The notes: a model not told the origin generated them from the sequence alone. Positions 15,914 through 26,365 are shown, counted from the stretch's first letter. The stretch is DNA of 64,000 bases from Bin87 sp965116785 (GCA_965116785.1 OZ220731.1:1240001-1304000); one strand, 5' to 3'. Translations and numbers: made by a program.

Positions 15914-15957
15914 CCGGTGAGGGCATGGGGTGAAAATGTCCCCCATACCCTCACCGG
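15914..15957 (-). terminator. Long hairpin between convergent genes
   Basis: Arms 15914-15930 and 15941-15957 pair over 17 positions with one mismatch around a 10-nt loop. It lies 9 nt past the globin stop. There is no clear U-tract, so it may be a weak or factor-assisted terminator. Confidence 0.55.
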
Positions 15958-15966
15958 CCGGCCTAT

Positions 15967-16413
15967 TCAGGTGTATGCGGGTTCTTGCCAGTCGGCGGTG
16001 GTATCGCCGTATCCGGCGGCTTCCATCATGACGCCGGAAAGCAGGCCGTAGGCACTGGCCCAGGCCGAGGAAACCTCCGGGGTGAAATGGTCCCCGAGGC
16101 CCTGCTCGAGGGTCCACAGCAAAGCCTGTCCCACGGTGTCGTAGTGGGAGGGTTCCACGCCGTAGACCTTATGCCGCGCGCCCAGCCGCTGCACGATGGG
16201 CACCAGGGTGTCGAGGTCAGTCAGATGGTCAACAGCGGCGCCGACCATTTGCATGAGGAGTCGTCCCTGCTGCTCCAAGTCTGAATGGAAGAGTGGCTTC
16301 AGGTCGCCGTCCAATTCAAAGAGCCGGTCGTAGAACAGCTCGGCGGCGGTGTGGGCTATGGGCTCGACCTTGGTGAATGATTCCTGGACCATGCGGACAT
16401 CGTTATCGTTCAT
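15967..16413 (-). CDS. Single-domain globin (flavohemoglobin/neuroglobin-like)
   Basis: A 148-residue haem globin with the full 3-over-3 fold expected from length. The proximal His lies in RLGARHKVYGVEPSHYDTVG, and the E-helix carries the QMVGAAVDHL segment. FTPEVSSAWASAYGLLSGVM matches the G-H helices of Vitreoscilla-type and flavohemoglobin globins. No reductase domain follows. Likely roles are oxygen or NO binding and detoxification. It is monocistronic, with its 5' end facing the long gap before sufB. Confidence 0.9.
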   Translation of the reverse strand: MNDNDVRMVQESFTKVEPIAHTAAELFYDRLFELDGDLKPLFHSDLEQQGRLLMQMVGAAVDHLTDLDTLVPIVQRLGARHKVYGVEPSHYDTVGQALLWTLEQGLGDHFTPEVSSAWASAYGLLSGVMMEAAGYGDTTADWQEPAYT

Positions 16414-16821
16414 TGTAGTTATCCTCCCTAAGTTTATTTTTTATGAACGCTAGTCAAGAATATGATTCAATCGTATCGGTAGATGGGACAAAATTTCAAG
16501 GGCCGCCGTCGCCCCCGGATAGCGGCCGATTGGCCGCCCACAGCGCAATCGCGGAGCGATGTCGCCGCGCCCAATGCCAGTCCAGCCAGGGCAATTCTCC
16601 CGGTCGTACGATGCTTGGGGGCATCCCCTAACCCGATGCGGGGCTCCGCATATTGCCTCGCCATCGCCCGAGATTTGTCGCTGTAGTTCCGGCAAACCAT
16701 CGTCGTTGACAGAACGGATACCCTGGTCTACGATAATTGTTGACCTTAACGGTCGGGAATTATCGATTAGTCCGTCGGCGCGCGCCGCTAGCCACCGCCG
16801 ACACGGGAGGAAATGGGCCCA
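16414..16821. other. Upstream region of the SUF operon
   Basis: About 400 nt divergent space between the globin and sufB. It holds the probable suf promoter (16706-16734) and a small hairpin (ATGCGG/CCGCAT, 16636-16651). No coding frame looks convincing, and no IscR or SufR regulator gene is nearby. Confidence 0.5.
16706..16734 (+). promoter_or_regulatory. Probable suf operon promoter
   Basis: Perfect TTGACA (16706-16711), 17-nt spacer, then TACGAT (4 of 6 matches). The ATG of sufB is about 85 nt downstream, leaving room for regulation in the leader. Confidence 0.6.
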
Positions 16822-18294
<1,473 letters not shown>

Positions 18295-18353
18295 AACAGG
18301 CCGCCCCGCTCGGACCCGATTTGCCTCCGCTACAAAGGACTTCTAAAGCCAAG

Positions 18354-19142
18354 ATGAGCACCGCCAACGAATCGGTTTCACCTATCCTTGAGGTCAAGGA
18401 CCTCCAGGTGTCCATCGACGATCAGGAAATCCTTCGGGGGGTGAACCTCACGGTGCGTCCCGGAGAGGTGCATGCCATCATGGGGCCCAACGGCTCCGGC
18501 AAGAGCACCCTGGCGAACACCCTCGCCGGCCGGCCGGAATATACGGTCACCAGCGGCACGGCCGAGTACAAGGGCATGGACCTGCTGGGAATGGAACCGG
18601 AGGACCGGGCCCGCGAAGGCGTGTTCCTCGCCTTCCAGTATCCGGTGGAACTGCCCGGCGTGCGCGCGTGGCAATTCCTCAAAGCCGCGGTGGACGCCAA
18701 GCTAGTCCATTCTGGTGAAGAGGAGATGGGCGCCCGCGAATTCGACCGCCTGCTTCGCAGCAAAGTCGCCGAGGTCGAAATCGATCCCGAATTGGTGCGA
18801 CGTTCCGTCAACGAAGGCTTCTCTGGCGGCGAGAAAAAGCGGAACGAAGTGCTGCAAATGGCGCTGTTGGAGCCGACCCTGTCGCTGCTTGACGAGACCG
18901 ACTCTGGGCTGGACATCGACGCGCTGCGCATCGTGGCCGACGGCGTGAACCGCCTACGCCGGCCGGACAACGCAGCGGTGGTGGTAACCCATTACCAACG
19001 TATCCTGAATTACATAACCCCGGACCAGGTGCACGTGCTGGTAGACGGACGGATCGTCCTCAGCGGTGGCCCGGAATTGGCCGAGCAACTGGAAGCCCGG
19101 GGCTACGACTGGGTCCGCGAAGAGGCGGACGCAGCGGTCTAG
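18354..19142 (+). CDS. sufC: Fe-S assembly ATPase SufC
   Basis: A 262-residue ABC-type ATPase that drives conformational change of SufBD. Walker A is GPNGSGKST, the signature FSGGEKKRNE and the SufC-typical Walker B/D-loop LLDETDSGLDIDAL. No membrane partner is expected. ATG 18354 is the conserved start; the short upstream in-frame extension is not. It lies 59 nt after sufB. The gene after it is not the usual sufD but a PaREP1-like gene. Confidence 0.97.
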   Translation: MSTANESVSPILEVKDLQVSIDDQEILRGVNLTVRPGEVHAIMGPNGSGKSTLANTLAGRPEYTVTSGTAEYKGMDLLGMEPEDRAREGVFLAFQYPVELPGVRAWQFLKAAVDAKLVHSGEEEMGAREFDRLLRSKVAEVEIDPELVRRSVNEGFSGGEKKRNEVLQMALLEPTLSLLDETDSGLDIDALRIVADGVNRLRRPDNAAVVVTHYQRILNYITPDQVHVLVDGRIVLSGGPELAEQLEARGYDWVREEADAAV

Positions 19143-19194
19143 CGGTCACATTTCCCTTTCTCTTCTAACTCTTCCGCGACGGGCCTACTATCGC

Positions 19195-19656
19195 ATGACG
19201 TCCCCGAATAACCCGACCGGGTCAGTCCTAATGGATGTGGACTGGAACCAATTGTCGCGCCCAACCCATCACTACGTTGCTGCCAGCTACGAGTTAATTG
19301 GCAAAGCCCGCGAATACCTTGGCCAAGGGGATTTGAGACAGGCATCCGAAAAGGGCTGGGGTTCCGCCGCACAGATCGTCAAAGCGGTGGCGGAAAATTG
19401 GAAAGACGCCGGCGTCGTGCACGGTCGGCACCAGGATTTGAGAACTCTGGTCGCAGGTTTGGCAACAGCAGAGCAGGATCCGGGCTTGGACATGTCGTTC
19501 CATGCGGCTCAAGACCTGCACGAAAATTTCTACGAAAACAATTTGCCGCCGTACATAGTGGATTTGAACTTGAGGCAGGTTGACGATTTCATTTCTAGGA
19601 TAGCGCCCCAACTCCGACGGCCGCAGCCGCCGCGAGGGTTCCGCCAGGGTCTCTAA
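19195..19656 (+). CDS. PaREP1/HEPN-like protein inserted in the suf operon
   Basis: A ~153-residue helical protein. The core YELIGKAREYLGQGDLRQAS followed by EKGWGSAAQIVKAVAE, and a later His-containing helix, resembles the PaREP1 (archaeal paREP1/8) family, which is related to HEPN-type four-helix proteins. The R-x4-6-H nuclease motif of HEPN RNases is not evident. It lies 52 nt after sufC and 38 nt before sufD, all on the same strand, so it is transcribed with the SUF genes although it is not a known SUF component. Start uncertain: ATG 19195 or 19231, neither with a clear ribosome site. Confidence 0.6.
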   Translation: MTSPNNPTGSVLMDVDWNQLSRPTHHYVAASYELIGKAREYLGQGDLRQASEKGWGSAAQIVKAVAENWKDAGVVHGRHQDLRTLVAGLATAEQDPGLDMSFHAAQDLHENFYENNLPPYIVDLNLRQVDDFISRIAPQLRRPQPPRGFRQGL

Positions 19657-19694
19657 CCTGTCTACAAAAAAGCGGCCAACCACGAGCGTACCAC

Positions 19695-21056
19695 ATGACC
19701 ACAGTCACGCCCACACCTGCATCGGAAACTTACCCGCACTACGCGAGCGCGTATGCATCTCAGAACCGGTCCGACGTGCCTGCGCTGAGCCGGTTGCGGC
19801 AGCGTGGCTGGGAAGCGTTCAATCGCCTCGGCCTGCCCACCGCCAGGCGCGGCAACGAGCCGTGGAAGTACACCAACGCCGGCCCCATCGCCCGCGAAAC
19901 CTTCTTGTTTGCCGATCTCACCTCAGGCGGTGAAACCGGTCCGACCCGGGCGGACGTTCAATCCGTCGCGCCGTGGCAGCCGGACTGGCGTACCCTGGTG
20001 GTAGTGGATGGAGCCCTCGCTCCGAGCCTGTCATCCGGAGACAGCGATGGCGCGGCGATTGCTACTGGCCTGGCCGACGCGATCCGAACCGATCCGGAGT
20101 TGGGCACGAGCGTGTTGGGCTGTCTCGCGACCCCTGAAGACGACGGGTTCGCTGCGCTCAACACAGCGTTTGTTGGCAATGGCATTGGAATATCAATCCC
20201 AACAGGGGCGGACGCCGGCGTCATCAACGTTCTGTACCTGACGACTGCCCGCGAGCAACCGCGAGCCACCCACCCGCGCCTGGTAATCTCCGCCGCTCCA
20301 AATTCCCGCGCCACCATCATCGAGACCTTCGTGGGACCCGACACGCGCTACCTGACCAACACCGTCATGGAAGCCTCAGTGGGTGAAGGAGCCAACGTCG
20401 AACATTATCGCCTGCTGCTTGAAGGCCAGGAGGCCTACCACGTCGGCGTGAGCCGGGTACTGCAGCAGAAAGACTCGGCGTTCTCCTCAACGGCCATCGC
20501 CCAGGGGGCCGCAATCGGGCGCAACGACTTCGGCGTGACCCTCGCCGGAACCGGCGCCGAGTGCACGCTCAACGGGCTGTACCTCACCAGGGGCGACCAG
20601 CACATCGACAACTACATCAACATCGACCACGCTGAGCCCTACGGTACCAGCCGGCTCTTCTACAAGGGCATCCTGGACGGACGCTCGCGGGCCGTGTTCG
20701 GCGGCAATGTCACCGTGCGGAAGGACGCCCAAAAAACCGACGCACAGCAGACCGACAAGAACCTGCTCCTGTCCGAGGAAGCCGAGGTGGACAGCAAGCC
20801 CAGCCTCCTCATCTACGCCGACGACGTGAAATGCGGACACGGCGCGACCGCGGGGCACGTTGACGCCGACACCGTGTTTTACATGCGCAGTCGGGGCCTC
20901 GATCTGCCCACCGCCAGCCGTATCCTGATCCACGCCTTTGCCAGCGAAATCATCGACATGGTGGCCTTGGAAACGTTGCGGGAATACCTCGATGAGCGGT
21001 TCCGAAACGCCATCCCATCTGCGAATATCGCCCTGCCCATCGGAGGCCGCCCGTGA
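19695..21056 (+). CDS. sufD: Fe-S cluster assembly protein SufD
   Basis: A 453-residue paralogue of SufB that completes the SufBC2D complex. The N-terminal GNEPWKYTNAGPI, the beta-helix HRVL-type region (YHVGVSRVLQQKDSAFSS) and DDVKCGHGATAG with the conserved His are present, as are the final RSRGLDLPTASRIL-type residues. It overlaps sufS by 4 nt (GTGA). Conservation is uniform and no frameshift is seen. Confidence 0.95.
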   Translation: MTTVTPTPASETYPHYASAYASQNRSDVPALSRLRQRGWEAFNRLGLPTARRGNEPWKYTNAGPIARETFLFADLTSGGETGPTRADVQSVAPWQPDWRTLVVVDGALAPSLSSGDSDGAAIATGLADAIRTDPELGTSVLGCLATPEDDGFAALNTAFVGNGIGISIPTGADAGVINVLYLTTAREQPRATHPRLVISAAPNSRATIIETFVGPDTRYLTNTVMEASVGEGANVEHYRLLLEGQEAYHVGVSRVLQQKDSAFSSTAIAQGAAIGRNDFGVTLAGTGAECTLNGLYLTRGDQHIDNYINIDHAEPYGTSRLFYKGILDGRSRAVFGGNVTVRKDAQKTDAQQTDKNLLLSEEAEVDSKPSLLIYADDVKCGHGATAGHVDADTVFYMRSRGLDLPTASRILIHAFASEIIDMVALETLREYLDERFRNAIPSANIALPIGGRP

Positions 21057-22321
21057 CCGCCGCCACTGGCAACGCCCACGCTTCCCCCGCCAGCCCGTTG
21101 ACCAACGACGATGTGGCGCTAATTCGCCGCGACTTTCCGGTCCTGGATCAGCTCATTAATGGCAAACCCCTGGTTTACCTGGACAATGCGGCCACGACGC
21201 AAAAGCCGCGAGCGGTAATCGATTCCATCAGCAACTACTACCTGAACAACAACTCCAACGTGCACCGGGGTGTGCACACCCTGAGCCAGCGGGCCACTGA
21301 CGATTATGAACGTGGGCGCGAGGCGATTCGCCGTTTTATGAACGCCCCCGATGCCGACGAGATAATCTATGTTCGTGGCGCCACGGAAGGACTGAACCTG
21401 GTTGCCAGCAGTTACGGCCGCAAGTTCTTCAAGGCCGGGGACGAGGTCATCATCACCGGCATGGAGCACCACTCCAACATCGTGCCCTGGCAGATTTTGG
21501 GCAAGGAGATCGGTATTCGCCTGCGGGTTATTCCTTTCACCGATCAGGGCGAGTTGTTGATGGACGAGTACGAGAGCATGCTAAACGAGCGCACTCGTTT
21601 GGTATCGGTGGTACACCAGTCCAACGCGTTGGGAACCATAAATCCCGTGACGTCCATAGTCGAGCTGGCCCACGCCCGTGGCATTCCCGTCATGGTCGAT
21701 GCGGCACAATCGATCCCGCACATGCCAATTGACGTGCAGGCCCTGGGCGCCGACTTTCTGACCTTCTCCGGCCACAAGATGTACGGGCCCACGGGCATCG
21801 GGGTGCTGTGGGGCCGCGCTGACCTGCTCAACGAGATGCCGCCCTACCAGTCCGGCGGCGAGATGATTCGCTCAGTTACCTACGAGGAAACCATTTACAA
21901 CGTGATCCCGCACAAGTTCGAGGCCGGCACCCCCGACATCGCTGGCGCCATCGGCCTCGGCGCGGCTGTCGAATACCTCGAAGCCATCGGCATGGGCCGC
22001 ATCGCCGCATACGAGCAGGCGTTGATGCGCTACGGCGCCGAGCGTCTCTCCGAGATCGAGGGCGTCAGGCTAATCGGCACTGCCGAAAACCGGGGAGGCG
22101 TCCTCTCGTTTTACATGGAAGCCGCCCACGCCCACGACATTGGTACCATCCTGGACGCCGAGGGCATAGCGGTGCGGACCGGCCACCATTGCGCCCAACC
22201 GGTGATGGCTCGCTATGAAATCCCGGCGACGGTGCGGGCGTCCCTGTCCTTCTACAACACCACCGAGGAAATTGACGCTCTGATCAAGGGCATCGATCGA
22301 GTCATTGAGGTTTTCGGCTGA
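21053..22321 (+). CDS. sufS: Cysteine desulfurase SufS
   Basis: A 422-residue PLP enzyme that removes sulfur from cysteine for cluster assembly. It has YLDNAATTQKP, the MEHHSNIVPW substrate loop, the PLP lysine in FSGHKMYGP and the active-site Cys in RTGHHCAQPVM. The start is the GTG that overlaps the sufD stop, giving a slightly long but normal N-terminus. The stop overlaps the sufU start (TGATG). It is a group II, SufU-dependent desulfurase in context. Confidence 0.97.
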   Translation: MTAATGNAHASPASPLTNDDVALIRRDFPVLDQLINGKPLVYLDNAATTQKPRAVIDSISNYYLNNNSNVHRGVHTLSQRATDDYERGREAIRRFMNAPDADEIIYVRGATEGLNLVASSYGRKFFKAGDEVIITGMEHHSNIVPWQILGKEIGIRLRVIPFTDQGELLMDEYESMLNERTRLVSVVHQSNALGTINPVTSIVELAHARGIPVMVDAAQSIPHMPIDVQALGADFLTFSGHKMYGPTGIGVLWGRADLLNEMPPYQSGGEMIRSVTYEETIYNVIPHKFEAGTPDIAGAIGLGAAVEYLEAIGMGRIAAYEQALMRYGAERLSEIEGVRLIGTAENRGGVLSFYMEAAHAHDIGTILDAEGIAVRTGHHCAQPVMARYEIPATVRASLSFYNTTEEIDALIKGIDRVIEVFG

Positions 22322-22770
22322 TGGCATCCGACCTGAGCGATCTCTACCAGGAGATTCTTCTCGAACACAACCGCCGGCCCCGCAATTTCCGTACCCTCGA
22401 GGACGCAACGCACCATGCGGACGGGTTCAATCCGCTGTGTGGCGACGAAATCTCCCTGCAACTCCGCATAGATGAGGAGACCGTTGGGGACGTGGGCTTC
22501 CAGGGGCACGGGTGCGCCATCAGTCGGGCTTCCGCTTCCCTCCTGACGCAAGCGGTGAAGGGAGGTTCAACCGCGGATGCCATGACCATGTTCGATGAAT
22601 TTCATCGCATGCTCACGGAACCTGACGCCGAGCTCGACTACGATCTGCTGGGCGACTTGGAAATGCTCGGCGGCGTTATCGCGTATCCCACGCGCATCAA
22701 GTGCGCCATCCTGGCCTGGCACACGCTGAAAGCGGCGATGGACGGCGAGGGCGTCGCCACCACCGAGTAG
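22321..22770 (+). CDS. sufU: SufU, zinc-dependent sulfurtransferase
   Basis: A 149-residue SufU that accepts persulfide sulfur from SufS. The zinc ligands and acceptor are visible: Cys40 and Asp42 in FNPLCGDE, Cys65 in GHGCAISRASASLL and a Cys near residue 127 in RIKCAILAW. It overlaps sufS by one base, so it is translationally coupled. It is followed after 22 nt by a second SufU-like gene. Confidence 0.94.
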   Translation: MASDLSDLYQEILLEHNRRPRNFRTLEDATHHADGFNPLCGDEISLQLRIDEETVGDVGFQGHGCAISRASASLLTQAVKGGSTADAMTMFDEFHRMLTEPDAELDYDLLGDLEMLGGVIAYPTRIKCAILAWHTLKAAMDGEGVATTE

Positions 22771-22792
22771 ACGGACCCACTCGCGGGCCCCG

Positions 22793-23278
22793 ATGGCTTC
22801 CCTGCCCGACAACCCTGACGCGCTGTATGGCGACGTCATCATGGACCATTACCGCAGCCCGCGGCATCGCGCGCCTCTGCCCAACGCCGACGTCGAAGCC
22901 GAGGAGTTCAACCCATTCTGCGGAGACCGGGCTACGCTCCAGTTGCGTCTCAATCCGTCGCACGGACACCCAGCGTCGATCCAGGACGTGAGTGCCGTGG
23001 CCGAAGGGTGCAGCATCATCCAGGCTTCGGCCTCGCTGCTGGCCGCCAACGTGCAGGGCAGGACAGTGGAACAGGCAGCCGACCTGTCCCAACTGTTCCG
23101 GGACTTGATGCAAGGCAAACCCCTGCCCTCGGTGGCGCTGTCCGAACTCGGCGAACTGGAAGCCCTGGAGGTGGTCCGCCAATACCCAGTGCGCATCAAG
23201 TGCGCGCTGCTTCCGTGGGTGGCTTTAGAGGTGGGGCTGCGCCGGCTGCTGAGCCAGCAGGCCGACGCCGGCGGCTAG
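22793..23278 (+). CDS. Second SufU/NifU-N-like protein
   Basis: A 161-residue paralogue of SufU. It keeps the same three ligand motifs: Cys43/Asp45 in FNPFCGDR, Cys73 in AEGCSIIQASASLL and Cys in RIKCALLPW. It is clearly diverged from the copy just upstream (longer linker, different middle section), so this is an old duplication or a separately acquired scaffold. It may serve as a scaffold or a backup sulfur acceptor; that is inference. The last 4 nt overlap the convergent lipoprotein gene. Confidence 0.85.
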   Translation: MASLPDNPDALYGDVIMDHYRSPRHRAPLPNADVEAEEFNPFCGDRATLQLRLNPSHGHPASIQDVSAVAEGCSIIQASASLLAANVQGRTVEQAADLSQLFRDLMQGKPLPSVALSELGELEALEVVRQYPVRIKCALLPWVALEVGLRRLLSQQADAGG

Positions 23279-24243
23279 TTGCCCGAGGGCGGACGCGTAG
23301 CCCGCGTCTCGGACAGTTCGGCCAGGAGTCGGTAGCCGTACCTGGGCAGCTCGGGCGGCGGCTCCGACTGGCCCGCGAACAGGTCATACTTTTCGACCCG
23401 GAGACGGTATTGGTAGCCGTGGCGGCGGGCGAACTCCTCAATGACGCCATAGTAAGGCTGGCCGTTCACGACGATGCAGGCGGCCGTGATGGGTGCGCCT
23501 TCGTAACAGTCTACTCGCCCAGGACCGACCGAGATTTCCTCGACCGTGCTCTCGGCGGGAGTCCGGTCAATCACTTCCACCATACGGCGGGTTCCATCGT
23601 CATAGCTTTCCAGTCTGATGTGGTAGTCGAACCCAGGTCGATGGTCAAAGCCGTCGATGGAGTTCCGGATGGGCTGCCCATCGACCAATAGGCATCGCTC
23701 GTCGGTCTTGGGGCACTGCACCCGCGCCGGCGCTACGTGAACGTCGCGCACGGCACCGGACACCCGGGTTTTCGAGATGACCTCCAGCAGGCGATAGTTG
23801 TATCGACCGGCGTCCTGGGGCAGTTCCTTCTGCCCGGGAAACGCATCGTATCGTTCAATGCGCAGCTGGTATTCGTTCCCCGGTTTGTGGTTGAACCCCT
23901 CGATCTCGTCGTAGAAAAAACTGCCGTCAACAATGAGGCACATCCGGCGGAATGGCCCGTAGCACTCGCGGCGGGCCGGTCCGACGGTGATCTCCAGAAT
24001 CCGGGACGACGCGCTAGTCAATCCATAAGTGGCCGTAGGGTCAATAGCCTGGGGATTGGCGACCGTGGGCTCGGCCGCGCCTGGCTCGATGGCAGTAGGT
24101 CCGACAGCCCCAAGGCTGTTCGCCCTGTAATCCAGACCGGTTGCCGGGGACTGCTCTGCGCAGCCGGCGAAGACCACGCCAAGCGCCATCAGGATCGCGA
24201 TGGCAGCGCCGACGAAAACAGCGTGGCGACGGCCAGCCGGCAT
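23275..24243 (-). CDS. Lipoprotein with three DUF4377 repeats
   Basis: A 322-residue exported lipoprotein. The signal peptide ends in the lipobox VFAGC with Cys28. After a Pro/Ala/Thr-rich linker come three tandem modules at roughly residues 83-155, 160-230 and 235-312. Each has the pattern C...C-x-x-V-[DN]-G followed by I-x-[GE]-F-x-[HR]-x-P/H-G-x-x-Y-x-[LI]-R-[VIL], which is DUF4377. Two Cys per module could form a disulfide. It begins on the last base of the DinB stop, so the two are coupled. Function unknown; an envelope binding or stress role is a guess. Confidence 0.72.
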   Translation of the reverse strand: MPAGRRHAVFVGAAIAILMALGVVFAGCAEQSPATGLDYRANSLGAVGPTAIEPGAAEPTVANPQAIDPTATYGLTSASSRILEITVGPARRECYGPFRRMCLIVDGSFFYDEIEGFNHKPGNEYQLRIERYDAFPGQKELPQDAGRYNYRLLEVISKTRVSGAVRDVHVAPARVQCPKTDERCLLVDGQPIRNSIDGFDHRPGFDYHIRLESYDDGTRRMVEVIDRTPAESTVEEISVGPGRVDCYEGAPITAACIVVNGQPYYGVIEEFARRHGYQYRLRVEKYDLFAGQSEPPPELPRYGYRLLAELSETRATRPPSGN

Positions 24244-24743
24244 TATTTGCCCTGCAAACCCCTGAGATACGAGATGTGCCCGACGTGCTGGTACATCTCG
24301 CCGATAATCTGGCGGAACATCGCTCCCAGCGACATCTCGGGCCGGCGCTCGCGCGGGACTCGTTCCATGTCTTCGGGAGTCAGCGTGTACAGGTAAGTTA
24401 GCGTGGCCTGTCTCACTGCCGCGCGGTACTGGAGAAATTCACCCAAATCCACGGCCGGGAAGTTGTTCACCTGCTCGGCGGTGTGCCCGAAGCCATTGTC
24501 TCGCGTTGGCAGGCCGAACTTCTCGTGCCAGCCCTCGGTTTCCCAAAGCTCGGTTTGGAACTGGGCAAAGAACTGGATCCACATGTCCTCCACACGGACC
24601 ATGTGCCAGAGGATCCAACTGATTGAATTTGCGTCGGCAGCCGGTTGCCAGGCAAGCTCGTCAGGACCCAAACTATCCAGGGCGTCCATCAGAAACCCGT
24701 TTTCCTTGTCGAGCGCGTCAACGATGAATTCGTTGAGAGTCAT
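24243..24743 (-). CDS. DinB family protein
   Basis: A 166-residue four-helix-bundle protein of the DinB/YfiT superfamily, usually metal-binding and sometimes thiol-transferring. The His triad is suggested by ILWHMVRVED near residue 45 and YQHVGHISYLRGL at the C-terminus. ATG 24743 has GGGAGGT 6 nt upstream and is preferred over an upstream in-frame start. It lies 19 nt after the ferritin gene and overlaps the lipoprotein gene by one base. Confidence 0.85.
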   Translation of the reverse strand: MTLNEFIVDALDKENGFLMDALDSLGPDELAWQPAADANSISWILWHMVRVEDMWIQFFAQFQTELWETEGWHEKFGLPTRDNGFGHTAEQVNNFPAVDLGEFLQYRAAVRQATLTYLYTLTPEDMERVPRERRPEMSLGAMFRQIIGEMYQHVGHISYLRGLQGK

Positions 24744-24762
24744 TGGATGACCTCCCGGTGTG

Positions 24763-25278
24763 TCAGGCTGGCGGGGGGGCGGGCGCGGGCGTGCGGGCTC
24801 CCATCTCACGGTCCAGCAGCAGCAGCGCGTCGCTACGGCCGGCCACTTTGTCCAGGGAGGCGATAACGTCGCGGGCCGCTTTTTCCTCTTCGACCTGCTC
24901 GTTCACGAACCATTGCAGCATCACCTGACTGGCGAAATCGCCGCAGTCGGCAGCAACCGCGTAAAGTTGGTTGATCAAACGCGAAACGTGCTGCTCGTGT
25001 TCCAGGGTTTGACGCATCACGTCGTCCACCGAGGCGAACTCAATCGGCGGCTTCTCGATGGGTAGCAGGGTGACCCGGCCGTCCCGGTCCTCCACGTAGG
25101 TCAGGAATCGCATGGCGTGGTCGTACTCTTCCTGGCTCTGGATGCGCATCCAGTGAGCGAAACCGGGCAGGTCGACGGAATCGCAATACGTCGACATGGA
25201 CAGGTAGAGGTACGAAGAGTAGAACTCGGCGTTGATGTGGTGGTTGAACGCCTCCTGCAAGGCGGTGCTGACGGCCAT
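24763..25278 (-). CDS. ftn: Ferritin
   Basis: A 171-residue non-haem ferritin that stores iron in a 24-mer. Ferroxidase residues are visible: Glu in INAEFYSSYLYLS, Glu and His in SQEEYDHAMRF, Glu in TLEHEQHVS and Gln/Glu in NEQVEEEKAA. The C-terminus is an Ala/Pro-rich tail. ATG 25278 has GGAG 7 nt upstream. It is the second gene of the hydrolase-ferritin-DinB-lipoprotein run. Confidence 0.95.
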   Translation of the reverse strand: MAVSTALQEAFNHHINAEFYSSYLYLSMSTYCDSVDLPGFAHWMRIQSQEEYDHAMRFLTYVEDRDGRVTLLPIEKPPIEFASVDDVMRQTLEHEQHVSRLINQLYAVAADCGDFASQVMLQWFVNEQVEEEKAARDVIASLDKVAGRSDALLLLDREMGARTPAPAPPPA

Positions 25279-25335
25279 GTTGGTACTCCGTGCGTGAATT
25301 TATCGGGCGATGATGGCCCGGCTGTTGCTAGGCGA

Positions 25336-26130
25336 TCAGTCGTGGAGGAACCCCAGGACGGTGTCGAAGAACGCATCGGGTCGTTCCAGCTGGGGTATGT
25401 GGCCGCACTGCGGAATGACGGTCAACGTCGCGTTCGGCAACAGGTCGCGGAATGCCTCCCCGTACTCCGGCGGAATGACCTGGTCGGAATCTCCCCAGAC
25501 GATCAGGGTGGGCATCACAATGCGATGCGCGCGCTTGGTCAAGCCTCGTTCCGGAATTGGCCAGGTGAACTTGGCGACTGATTGCAGGGTCTGGATACGG
25601 TCCAGCGTGTGCTCCAGCCGGGCCTCGGGTTCGGTGGGTTGCGCGACGTACGCGTGGGCCAGTTCGCCTTCCGGATCGTGCCACAGCATCTCGCGCCGCT
25701 CGTCGGGCGTCAGGATGAAAAAGTCCGCCACCGGCTTGTCCTCCAGCCACAGCCCCAACGAGTTCACCAGCACCAGCCGGGATATGCGGTCCGGACGATG
25801 GGCCGCCAGTTCCGCGGCGCAGAAACCTCCGTACGAATGCCCGATCAGGTGGCATTGCTCAACACCGATGGCGTCGAGAAATTCTTCAAAAAACTGCACC
25901 AGGTCCCAGAGATCGTCGAGGTGGTTGAGACCGGTGGACTGCGCAACGCCGGGATGGGCTGGCGCGTACACGTGGTAGTCCTCCGCCAGCCGATCCAGGA
26001 AGTCCGGCCATCCGACGTACCCACCCGCTCCGTGCAAGTAGATCAGCGCGTCGCCTGAACCCCCTTCCGCGACCTGGACATTGAACATTCCGCCACGGAC
26101 GGACACCATACGCTCCGTGTGAGCAACCAT
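25336..26130 (-). CDS. Alpha/beta hydrolase
   Basis: A 264-residue alpha/beta-hydrolase. The oxyanion segment is YLHGAGGYVGW, the nucleophile Ser lies in LIGHSYGGFCA, the acid in VWGDSDQVIPP and the catalytic His in PQCGHIPQLERP. It resembles meta-cleavage hydrolases and esterases (MhpC-like), but the substrate is unknown. It is the first gene of a minus-strand run and divergent from sucC. Confidence 0.93.
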   Translation of the reverse strand: MVAHTERMVSVRGGMFNVQVAEGGSGDALIYLHGAGGYVGWPDFLDRLAEDYHVYAPAHPGVAQSTGLNHLDDLWDLVQFFEEFLDAIGVEQCHLIGHSYGGFCAAELAAHRPDRISRLVLVNSLGLWLEDKPVADFFILTPDERREMLWHDPEGELAHAYVAQPTEPEARLEHTLDRIQTLQSVAKFTWPIPERGLTKRAHRIVMPTLIVWGDSDQVIPPEYGEAFRDLLPNATLTVIPQCGHIPQLERPDAFFDTVLGFLHD

Positions 26131-26238
26131 GGGTGAAACACCTCATCCACTTTCTAGACTTTGTGGGCTTTCGGAGATCGGGGGCCGCGCCGACTGCAAC
26201 CGTCGGTTCGGCAAACTGTCCCGGACCCCGACTTCGTG

Positions 26239-26256
26239 ATGGTAATACGATACCAT
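26239..26256. promoter_or_regulatory. Short palindrome between hydrolase and sucC
   Basis: ATGGTA and TACCAT are perfect inverted copies separated by 6 nt in the divergent intergenic space. It could be an operator for either side; support is positional only. Confidence 0.3.
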
Positions 26257-26365
26257 AACCGTGCGTTGCGCCTGCCCGTCAACCACTGCACATGCCCGCC
26301 GCATCAAGTGCGTGGCCAGTTGCGCGTTGACGCCCATCGATACTTGCGGCAAAATAATTCGCGCC

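Noticed and set aside
16414..16821. A possible small gene or regulator upstream of sufB.
   Set aside because: Frames here are short, lack ribosome sites and show no IscR/SufR-like sequence.
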